Positions 22,289 to 32,208 of a stretch of 64,000 nt of DNA are shown here, piece by piece. The notes beneath the pieces were generated by a model. The model did no database searches, was not told the origin of the DNA, and saw nothing but the letters and a program-made list of their open reading frames with translations. Position 1 is the stretch's first letter, and the number at the start of each line of letters is the position of its first letter. The position numbers and the translations under genes are program-made. This DNA comes from Mortierella sp. BCC40632 (lineage: Eukaryota > Mortierellomycota > Mortierellomycetes > Mortierellales > Mortierellaceae): the NCBI GenBank assembly GCA_011634665.1, contig WAEK01000002.1, positions 1,385,001 through 1,449,000 on the forward strand, read 5' to 3'.

Positions 22289-25026
22289 ATATATATCGAG
22301 TAAGATGGGTCAAACTGTACCACTCTGACCAGCTACTTTGTCGGTACTATCGACTCTGTCTCTTTATTAGGCGTGCATTATATGACAAAGTCAGAGGAGG
22401 AAGCCTATATCAAGGAAAAGCTGAAGGTTGTCAACAATGAGCAAGACGATATTGCCATCGACGCGGTCAATGCTCAGTGGATCGAAAACGCTATGTAAAG
22501 ATGAATCTTTTGGGAAAGAAAGGGGGAGGGGGAGGAAGGCGAGTCGATCTATTACTACCTGATGACCGTTTTAGTCGATTCTAACAAACTCCTAACTGTT
22601 TTCCTTGTTCAAACAAACAAAATCATCTCCCAGTCAGCGGATCCGGCAGTGGAAGTCGGACCCTTCAGCAATGAATTTCATTAACATCCACACCGTGAAC
22701 GCATATCAGCGCAGACTTGTCTATCAAGAAGTTCGTCGACAGTAATATCTCTTTTCTTTATTTTACTCCGCCATCTGTTCCATCTGGGTGACACTGGCCG
22801 TGATAACGGAAGAAGAAACACTAATCAATCAGTGACACTGTGAACATGAATAGTTGGCCCAATGAGCTTCACGCCCGCGGTCAAGGGGGATTTATCAATG
22901 TCACAAAATGGACAGAACAACAGCGAGAGTCAGAGCAGAAACAAAGGTTGGCGGATCTGATGGTAAATTTCCTAGATATCACACTGGATAGACTAACATG
23001 CTCTTGACAATGGAAATAAGAAACCTCTATTGTCTTTTTTGTGAATATTCGAGTAACTTGACTTGGCGCATCCCACTTTCCTCTTCTTCTTCTCCGTCAA
23101 TATCATGGAAATAGAGAGATATTGAGCATTCCCGTGGATTTCGTACTGTCATTGAGATGTTGACCGAAAGCAAGAAGCCAATTGTAGGACACAACATCGT
23201 TGTCGATCTAGCGTATATCCTGGCACAGTTTATTGGACCCTTGCCCGAGACCATGGAAGGATACAAGAAAATGATTCACGAAAATTTTCCTACGTAGGTT
23301 TAGAGAAACTGGCAAGCAAACGATGTGATGGATGTACTAGGATGATTTGTACTTTGCGAAGCTAGAGGAGTGATGCTAATTTGCCATTTTAACTGTTATC
23401 GGATAGGGTGATTGACACCAAGTACATTGGCTCTACTGCTAGGGCACTCAATGTATGTTAGTTCTGGCGAGTCCCTTTCCTTTGAAGTAACAAACGGCTT
23501 CTGGTCTACTCATTGACGCCATTCCATGATCATCCTTCTGAAAAATTAGAATCTAGCATACGACACAAGCTTGGGAGGACTAGAGAATATGACCCACTCT
23601 GTACCTTTTAGCGGGATGCCACGTGTTTGTACGTCGATCTGTGAGCTGGATTCTTCAGGTTTCAATCAGTGTAGAAGCCAAGACATTGCATTCTGATATC
23701 AAGTCTCCCCTTCCCCCCCTTTTTTTGTCCGCACACTGGATCAATAGCGCTGCATCACCGCCATGCCAACTATGGCCGAATCAATGTTCATGATCTATCC
23801 CATGAAGCTGGGTACGACGCCTACATTACCGGTGTCATTTTCGTCAAGATAATGTCCTATATCAGTATGTTGCATGACTATGATTCCAGTCGGGGATGAC
23901 AGATGTTCAATAGCGCGATACATCCTAGGCGCGGGTTCACATCCTTGCTCGCAACATAGCACGCAACACTCACATCTAATATTGTCTAATTGTAGAGAAA
24001 ACAGAGGATGATATTCTGGCGACACGAATGGAGATGTCCAGGAAGGAGAGCGAGGCCACAAGTAGTAGAGCTATTACTGTCACGGACCCGAATGAGGCAT
24101 CTTCTGGATCTGGAGCAGAAAAAAAGACAGAGAAGGACAAGAAAGAAAAGGCAAAAAAGGACAAGGAAGAAAAGGCTTCTTCCTCGAACACGAGTTCGAC
24201 AAAGAAGGACAGTGGTAAAGCAAATAGCCACCCTGCTGATCACCCTAATAATAATGACCAAGGCTCGAGTAGTGGAAGGAACAAAAGCGTCAAATCTCCG
24301 CCAGGATCGCAGTCAAAGAGCGCTTCTCAGTCAACCCCTCCGGTAGTCCGAGCATCGGGTTCGTCCACAGCTCCAAACAGTGACAAGTCGCCAGTCATGA
24401 AGGAGGTTTCCAAACCGTTTTCTTATGCGGCTGTACTGAACAAGAACATGGTCACGGGACAGTCTGCACCAATAACCCCCACAGCGGTCCCTTCCTCCTC
24501 CACCGCATCGTCCGACCCTGAACCATCACAGCCAGAGGAGCCAAAGACACCCGCCACTGAGGAGCCCAAAGAGGCAAGCAGTCCAACACCAAAGCGCAGT
24601 AAGACACAAGTCCCTCCTGTCGACAAACAGTCAGAGGTAACAGGCAATAACAACGGCAGTGGAAATGGCAATGGCCATGGTCAAGGGCGCCAACATGGTC
24701 ACCAACAGGCCTTTGGCCAAGGGTTTGGTCGTGGTCAAGAAAACAACCACCACCACAATCAAAACCACGGACATGGTCGCAGCCACGGTCACGGTCACGC
24801 ACACGGTCACGGACATGGACACAGCCATGGACACGGATATGGTCATGGTCATGGTTATGATAATTATGAAGGTGAAGATGGATATTTCAATGGCAGGATG
24901 CATGTGGAGCCCGTTAGAAATGTCACAAAGCCGTTTTCGCTGGAGAGCCCATCCTTGAAGGGCTACCAAAACGCTCTTTACTGGGGTCGGTCGAATCATG
25001 GATGCATCGTTCTCGGGGGTAACTGA
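21621..25026 (+). CDS. PARN: Poly(A)-specific ribonuclease PARN with a His/Gly-rich C-terminal extension
   Basis: PARN is a DEDD 3'-exoribonuclease that shortens poly(A) tails of mRNA and trims small nuclear RNAs. Ten exons join in phase: 21621-21717, 21935-22228, 22371-22494, 22634-22741, 22854-22962, 23115-23293, 23407-23452, 23550-23628, 23748-23864 and 23996-25026, for 727 residues. The four catalytic acids are visible: Asp28 and Glu30 in IDAEFSG, Asp275 in GHNIVVDLAYI, and Asp369 in HEAGYDAYITG, with the general-base His364. The spacing matches animal PARN closely. The last exon encodes about 340 extra residues: a Lys/Glu-rich stretch, a Ser/Pro-rich stretch, a Gly-His repeat (about 24760-24860), and a final segment KPFSLESPSLKGYQNALYWG. 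PARN is absent from budding yeast, so its presence fits another fungal lineage. Confidence 0.95.
22257..22284 (+). repeat. 28-base T run in PARN intron 2
   Basis: An uninterrupted run of 28 T close after the exon 2 donor of PARN. Confidence 0.9.
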
Positions 25027-25065
25027 AGCCTCCTTTTATAGGAGGGGGACGGGGGACGGGAGGAT

Positions 25066-25105
<40 letters not shown>

Positions 25106-25351
25106 CCCCCTCCCCTCTTTCCCTTTTCATGAACTGTACAAGGATAGAGACAAAGAGAGTCAAGGAGAGAAAGATGAAGAAAAGCGGTGTGGTGTTGTGT
25201 TTTACGTTGTTGTATTTACTGCTCTGATACTCTTGAAGGGGAGGAATAAAGATGAAGATGAAGAAGAAAAGACGCAGTAGGATCGACTATAGGTGAAGTT
25301 GTAAAACCGTGGCGACTTGCCATTGCGCATGACCAAAGCAGACTGCGGCAC

Positions 25352-25352
<1 letters not shown>

Positions 25353-25382
<30 letters not shown>
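25353..25382 (+). repeat. 30-base A run
   Basis: An uninterrupted A run between PARN and the REG1-like gene, flanked by CC on the left and GG on the right. Confidence 0.9.
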
Positions 25383-25385
<3 letters not shown>

Positions 25386-25551
25386 GTGGCACTGTTAGTG
25401 GAAGAATTAACAGCCTTGGTTGGAATGAATCGGAGATATTTTGAGGGTCTCAAGATAGTTTGATCCGCAAAGAGATAGCACACTACGTGTAGACTCTAAA
25501 GAGAGGTATAAAGAATGAAAGATGGCTCCTTGCTGCGTACAGAACGTTGGG

Positions 25552-25553
<2 letters not shown>

Positions 25554-25597
<44 letters not shown>
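25554..25597. repeat. (GA)n microsatellite followed by (TG)n
   Basis: About 22 GA units, then a TG-rich tract to about 25623. Confidence 0.9.
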
Positions 25598-25601
<4 letters not shown>

Positions 25602-26119
25602 GTGTATGTGTGTGTGTGTGTGTGAGTGAGCGAGTGAGTGAGTGAGTTGGGCGAATGCAACGAGTGAGGGCAAAGGCGTCGTGGTGCTCAGTGTTTCTCT
25701 CCACAGGATTTTTTTTTTTTTTTGTTGGTCTGTTGGTCCGTTCGTTCTCAGAGAGAGAGAGAGAGAGAGGAGCCCTGCGGCTGTGCGAAGAGTTTTTTAG
25801 AAGAAAAAAAAAGCCCACTCTCTGTCTTTTCTCTCTCTTTCTTTTTCTCACCTTCTTGTGTTCTCCTCATTACTCATCACTCGCATCTCTCTTTCTCTTT
25901 CTCTTTCTCTTTCTCGCTCTTTCCATAGACATCGCCATCCCTTTTCCTTTTCCTTTTTCTTCTTCTCTCCTTGCATCCTTTCTAGCTCTCCATCCCCCCT
26001 CTCTTCCCCCTTTCTCCATCTGCTGCTCCGGCCTCTGCTGCACATATACGGCAAGTCGAGAGATACCCACAAAACACCCTACTACCCCACATTCTACGCT
26101 AAGCCAATCTTGGCCACGA

Positions 26120-26600
26120 ATGGCTTCCACATCCACATCCGGGAGGAATAACATTCCACCTGCAGCCGACCCGTCCTCCCAGTCACCCATACGATACCAA
26201 CAACGACCACGGAGCTCCTCCGTTAGTAGTGATCGATCCCGCCGCCGGAATCATTATTCTTCCTCACAACGCCGCCATCCCCAACAACAACCACAACGGC
26301 AGCAACATCAACATCATCCCCGTCAGACCAATTCAGCCAAGATGCAACCGATGCACGATGACTCGGATGCAGGAAGAGTGATTCCAGTCCATCAACCTTC
26401 GACAGCAATCGATTACCTGGGCAATACCTGGCAGAATGAAGATGATATAGCAGCCTCCTGGAAATTTATGACCAAGCAAAAGCATGATCTGATCAATGGT
26501 CTTCGACTCGAGAATGCGTCCTGGCGGAACTGGGCCAAGCAGCGGCACCACCTCAAGACGATCAGTCCCCGGACCTTGAACTGGTAAGAATGAGTTGGTG

Positions 26601-26646
<46 letters not shown>

Positions 26647-28194
26647 ACTCACTCTCACTCTGTCCCTTGTCTCTTTCTTGGTGGTGGCCCACTACAACCT
26701 GCGGAGGCTGTTTATTCGGAGACCCAATGGACCCGAGTTACCAACACAAAAAAAAAAAAAAAAAAAAAAAAAAAAGCAAAACAAAAAGAGGGTCCGTTGG
26801 GCACAGCGGGAGTAGAAGCTGTACACACAACACACACAACACACAAACAAACACAGTTTGATGTGGCCACAACGTTATGCACCTGTGAACCTGACTCGAT
26901 CCTTTCTTCCCTTTCTTCCTGATCTTCCAGGCTCAAGGACAGCGACACTACATGGCTTTATGGCCCACTCTACAAAGCCAGTATCGACGAATTTGACATG
27001 GCTCGATTCGGCACTGCAACCTCCATAGAGCCTTGTCCCTCCACACCCGAAAGGCACAGTCTAAGCGATGCTGATGGCTACAACAGCAACAGTAGCAGCA
27101 ACGATAACCTGAAGCAAGGCCTCGATCTAAAGACTAAAGGATCTTCGACCAAGAGTGGACTCAAGCCTGTTCTAAAGCACAAGACGGCCTCGGAGTTGTT
27201 CAAGGCGGACACACTGTTCCGAGTACAATCGGATCTGAAGCTCGATCGGAAGATCGACCCGTATTGTAAATCTCAGCAGAGTGCTGTCTTTAAGGAGCAC
27301 CGTCAACCTAAATTACGATTCAACGATTCAGTGGAGCAGTGTGTCTCGATTGATGTCGACGCCATCTCGGAAGAAGACGAAGGAGATGAAGATGAAGAGG
27401 GTGGGTATTATAACCGTGGCCATCGGATCAACCGAAGAATCCAAGACGACAACCAAGTCGAGGAAGAGGACGAAGAAGAAGAGAATGCACTGGTGATGAA
27501 GATCTCGAAAAAGAAACCACCCAAGAGCATCGTGAGGATCCATCCCACGACTCTCAAGGCAGAGAACATGCATGGGATGTACGAATTTGAGGACAGACCC
27601 TATGATCATGGTAATGATGTGGACGACGACAACGACGATAACAACGACGATGTATTTGATAGTAGTAGCGAGTTTGATGTAGATGTCTTTGACGAGCCGA
27701 TCTATCTTGGCAATCCCTGTCAGGAATCCGACTATGGATTTGATGGTGCATCACAACAGCAACTACCTCATCATCATCACCATCACCATCATCATCACCA
27801 TCACGGAACGTCTACCTCACTCACAGGTCGACAATATGAGGAGACAGAAGTTGACTTTGGCGAGGTGTCATATACTGGGCCTTCTCAGCCGATGGCCTCT
27901 TCTTCTTCTTTTTCAGCATCGATCTCAAGACCCATAGAAGGGCAGGAACAGGGGAAACAACACCAAGCTCCGAGTCGATCTGTGGAGAATAGTCAAAGTC
28001 ATCATGCAGGATCTGCGGATTCAAGTCGTGAAACCAAGACCATTGAATCAGGGGAGCGCGTGGATGCTATTGCAGGAGGGGACTCGAACAATCAAAATGG
28101 GAGTGTTGGACAGCGAGCTGCCAATTTTGTGACCAATGTCAAGGATCTTGTCCATTGGGCGTCTTCCCTTGTCTACAACAGTAGCACGTTCTAA
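26120..28194 (+). CDS. REG1: Reg1-like regulatory subunit of protein phosphatase 1 (GATA-N/DUF1752 domain)
   Basis: The yeast relative Reg1 targets phosphatase Glc7 to Snf1 kinase and maintains glucose repression. Two exons, 26120-26583 and 26931-28194, join in phase (TG+G, Trp) to 575 residues. The N-terminus is disordered and Ser/Arg/Gln/His-rich. About residues 100-155 form the conserved block with YLGNTWQNEDDIAASWKFMT and LRLENASWRNWAK, which defines the fungal GATA-N/DUF1752 domain. Further on come LKPVLKHKTASELF and KLRFNDSVEQC. The latter is the Reg1-family phosphatase-binding region, with KLRF in the place of the RVxF motif. Downstream are acidic patches, 12 consecutive histidines (27766-27804), and a C-terminal ANFVTNVKDLVHWASSLVYN helix. 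Domain assignment is firm; the exact regulatory role is by analogy. It converges with ARP2, leaving about 1 kb between. Confidence 0.85.
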
Positions 28195-28221
28195 TAGGTG
28201 GGGACCTCTTTCTCTCTTTCT

Positions 28222-28294
<73 letters not shown>

Positions 28295-29217
28295 ATGCTG
28301 GCTCTATTACCTTCCTTGGATATTCGGCCAGGATCTTTCTTGCAGAGGGTGTAAGCTTTTTTTAGGGACTTGCTCTATTTCTCGCCCGCTCTTTCATTCA
28401 TTCGTTCGTTCGTTCTTTCTTTGGCCTCTACGGTTCCTTGATCGAGTTGACTTGAGCACTCATCCACACTTTCTCATTCATCCACATACATTCACACCCT
28501 TTCTTTTTTTTTTTTTTTTTTCTTCTTCTTCTTTCACATATTTGCAGTACACTGGACCACGAAATCGGCGCCACCATCCTTTCCCATCCTTTCTATATCT
28601 CTCTCTCTTTCCTTCTTCTTTTCTTTTCTCTTTTTCTTTATAATTTACTCTAATTGCGCTCTCTCTCATTCTACACTGTATGATCTAGTTACCAATATCT
28701 GTAAATTAGCAGTTTGGGCGACCCATTAAACCGCATTGTTGTCGTTGTCGTTGTCCTTTTTTGTTTTTGTTTTTGTTTTTTTCTTCCATAATTGAAACCG
28801 TTCCTTTCTTTCATGTGTCTCTCTTGCTCCACAGAGATGAAACAAGAACTGTGTTGAATGACATTGAGCAATGCAGGACAAATTTCCTCCCAACCCTTTC
28901 TCTCTCCCCAAAAAAAAAAAAAAAAATAAAATTGGGCAAAGTCAAAAGAGAAGAGATGACAGATGTTCAAAAGGCAGGGACAGAGTTCAAGAGGACTCAT
29001 TGTTTTATATATTTTTTTTTCTTTCTTTTTTCTTCTTTTCTTTTCTTTTCTTTTCTCTCTTTGTAACATAGCTCTGTCCTCCTCCATCTTTTTGTCTGTG
29101 GGTTACAAAGAAAAGAAAAAAAAAAGAAAAAGAAAAAGAACTTTCTTTCTTTCTTTTTTTTTTCTTTTTTTTTTTTTTTCTTTTTTTTTTTTCCTTTTTG
29201 TGTGTGTGTGTTTTCTT
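28195..29217. other. Shared 3' flanks of the REG1-like gene and ARP2, simple-sequence-rich
   Basis: No gene is seen in this 1 kb interval between two convergent genes. It is dominated by a long CT tract at 28229-28292 and by T/C- and A-rich stretches near 28500-28530 and 28990-29210. Several A/T-rich words could act as poly(A) signals, but none is decisive. Confidence 0.7.
28229..28292. repeat. (CT)n microsatellite, about 32 units
   Basis: The longest dinucleotide tract in the window, 35 bp beyond the REG1-like stop codon. Confidence 0.9.
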
Positions 29218-31333
29218 CTAGTTGGACTGGACAGAGCCCAGCTTGTCCAAGGCACGGACACCATATTCCTCCCATTCTTGTTTTGTGATCCAGAAGTTAT
29301 CCTTGTTCTTCATCACATCTGCCAAGACTGCACCTCCCAAGAATACCATGTGCTTACGACGAGGAGGATCCTCAATACGGATCTTGAAGTTATGGAAACG
29401 ATCCACATCTCCCTTGAGAACTTCGCTCAAGTAAAGCTGCTTCACCTCCTTCTCCAATCGACTTGGGAGTCCTGGGTACATGGTAGAACCTCCTGAAAGG
29501 ACAATGTGCTTGTACAAATCTGAGCGTGTATCCAGTGGTGCAGCCTGAATCGTCTGGAACAAGAGTTCTATTTGACAGCAATGAAAAAAAAAAATAAAAA
29601 TAAAAAAAAAATGGAGAGTATTAGCTTATGATATTGAAGGATATCAATCATCCCTTTTTTTAAATAAATGAGACCATCCCGGACACGTTACCTGCAACAC
29701 CAACAGAGTCAACATCGATCAAGTGGGGCTGGAACATGCACTCTGGGGCCTGGAATCTCTCGGATCCAACCTTGATGACACGACCATCTGGGAGCTATTC
29801 TCATCATCCAAAGACAAGACATTAAAATGGAAAAGATAGAATAGAAACCGTCAGGTTGTGATTAGAAAACCATAAAAAGAGTAAAGGATCTACCAAGCAG
29901 TGATTAGAAGAAGGAGAAGGGGGGGATACAAATAGTAGGACGTGTTGCTTACAGTGTAGCTCTCGACAAGCACTGTCGTTTCATTGGCGAGCTTGAGATC
30001 CAGATCCAAGTCGTAGCTATTCAATTGCCACAAAAAAAAGAAAAAAAAAAAAAAAAAAAGGCCAGGTACCATTCCATTAGAGTCAATCCAATCAGTCTTT
30101 TTTAGCTACCCTCTCTTGAACTCTTTTTTGACAAGAGGTAAAATAATAAAAAAGATATTACATACCTGGTGTAGCAAAGCTTCTCCTTGATCTGGCGAAC
30201 AGTCTCAAAGTCAGCAGTTCTGTTGAAAGCATAGCCTCGGAGCAGAAGAAGCTTGATCAAGTACTGGGTCACGTCACGTCCCGCAATGTCCAAACGCTTC
30301 GTAATGTGAGAAAGAGCATAGCCTTCGACGACAGGCACGATATGGGTCACACCGTCACCGGAATCGATCACCACACCCGTCATCATTCCTAAGGAGAAGA
30401 GGAAAAGAGTTCATCAGTCAATTATCCAGCGAAACATTGCCACTCTCCTGATTAGTTCTTTGTCATTCCTTCATTTACACTAATAGATACTTCTAAACAT
30501 TTTCAAAGAAGTGTAAAAAGAAAAAAAGAAAAAAAAATCATCCACGTTTACCTTGAGCATAAAGGGTAAGGACAGCCTGGATGGCGACATAGACACCCTG
30601 GAAGCCATAGCCCTCCAACATGGTCTCGACCATCTTTTCTCTGTTGATCTTGGGGTTCATTGGAGGCTCTGTCAACAAGATCTTGCTATCCTTGGGATCA
30701 ATCTTGAGCTTCTCATTAAACGTATAGTCCCAAAGGTGACGCATGTCCGTCCAGTTCTTCACGATACCGTTTTCCATTGGATAACTCATTTGAAGGTTGG
30801 ATCGAAGTTCGGCAGCTTCGTCGCCGACCATGATGTCCTTGACCTTGACATTTCCAATGTTTTCCTCTGCACGAAGGATAGGACGACCAACGACGGAAGG
30901 GAAGACGTGTTCTGGGAAGTGAGATCCTGCATAGCCGACCTTGACGAACTAGTAGGCGGTGACAAAAATAAAAGTGGAGAAAAATAAAAAGAAGTAGAAG
31001 AAGAAAAAAAAAATGGATCGTTAACGGACAGGAGGTTCTTGATGGACTTGAGGCATCCAGGTGCATCCTAATGCATCCTGCTACATCCTGCGGGGTTGGT
31101 CAAGATGAAGGACCAATGATGATGATGGAAAGCAAAAAGGCTTTTCTTCTTCTTGTTCTTTTTTTTTTCTCTTCAAAGACGTGTTTGTCTGTCTTGATAG
31201 CTACCAAACTTTTGTTCATCCATGTCCATGCGAGCAGGAAAAAAAAAAGAAAAAGAAAAGAAAGAAGAGAGGATACATGTTCTCTTTCATTTCCACTTTC
31301 CACTTTCTTTTTCTTTTCTTCTTCCATTCTCTT

Positions 31334-31368
<35 letters not shown>

Positions 31369-31725
31369 CTTTTTTCTCATAAAGTCTGCTTCAGTTGCAT
31401 GGACCCAATAGAAAAGGAGAAAAGAAAAAAAAGAAACAGAAGCCAGAGGCATGGGGTCTCTCTCTAGAGTTGTTTCTTTGCCTCTTTGCTTCTTGGCCAA
31501 GAACAAAAAACGCGCGCGCGCGAAACGACACACAGAGCACGGGAAGGAGATATAAAAAAAAGGGACCCGGCGGTCCTTGTCGTGACAGCGTGGCGAAGAA
31601 AGAGAGAGTCGAATCGTCTTTTCCTGACTGTAGAATGAGATGGTGGGAAAGAGGGAAAGAGGCCGGAGAAAAGAAAGAATTACCCCTGTGCCGTTATCGA
31701 CGACGATGGTGTTGCTGGCGTCCAT
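29218..31725 (-). CDS. ARP2: Actin-related protein 2 (Arp2/3 complex)
   Basis: Arp2 with Arp3 forms the template for branched actin nucleation at endocytic patches. Six exons, 31725-31684, 30948-30552, 30388-30166, 30016-29953, 29794-29692 and 29567-29218, join in phase to 392 residues, the normal Arp2 size. The first exon encodes only [14 protein letters not shown], the first phosphate-binding loop. Later marks are [44 protein letters not shown] (second phosphate loop), [34 protein letters not shown] and the C-terminal [30 protein letters not shown] and IKEKLCYT separate it from actin and Arp3. The first intron is 734 bp, with an alternating CG tract and a T run near 31340. ATP1 lies 483 bp upstream on the same strand. 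Confidence 0.97.
31511..31522. repeat. (CG)6 alternating tract in ARP2 intron 1
   Basis: Six CG units after an A run, in an otherwise A/T-rich intron; alternating purine-pyrimidine sequence of this kind can adopt left-handed DNA. Confidence 0.8.
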
Positions 31726-32208
31726 GATGTTGTGGAGAAATGAGATAGATGGAGGAAGAAGAGGAGAGGTATACGGTGCGAATGAATAATGAAAAAAGGA
31801 GAATGTAGACGACAATGTAGTGAGAACAGTGCGAAATTTGTGGCCGTTACGTCACAACGCCGCCGCCACGATACCCCATTCAACACAGAGAATTTTAAAA
31901 AAAAAAGGTGTATGGCATAGATACTTCTTTATGAGCGCAGATGACTGGGGAGGGGTGTTCGTCGGGAGTAGAGCTTCTCTCTTTCTCTCTTTCTCTCTCT
32001 CTTGTTCTTCTCTCTTTTTTTTTTCTTTTTCTTTTTTCTTATTTCTTTTTTCTCTTATTTCAGAGAGTTCTTTGGTTGTTGTTGTTGGAGAACAAGGATG
32101 GTTTGTTGTTAATGGTTCTGAATATTGACAAGACTAACTAAGCTGTAGGAAGGGAAGGCGGAACAAAAAAAAATTCTTGGATCGACAACAAAATCAAAAA
32201 CCTCGCAC
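31726..32208. other. ARP2 promoter and ATP1 3' flank
   Basis: 483 bp with no gene. The part next to ARP2 is the presumed promoter; the part next to ATP1 is rich in C/T and T runs. Confidence 0.6.

Larger units (their letters stand above)
25027..26119. other. PARN 3' flank and REG1-like leader, repeat-rich intergenic region
   Basis: No gene seen. It holds GA tracts (25070-25100, 25554-25597), a 30-base A run (25353-25382), a TG tract (about 25600-25623), and then about 350 bp of C/T-rich leader sequence directly before the REG1-like start codon. Confidence 0.65.

Noticed and set aside
28195..29217. Phe/Ser/Leu- and Lys-rich frames between the REG1-like gene and ARP2
   Set aside because: They are translations of CT and T/A simple sequence, with no conserved content.
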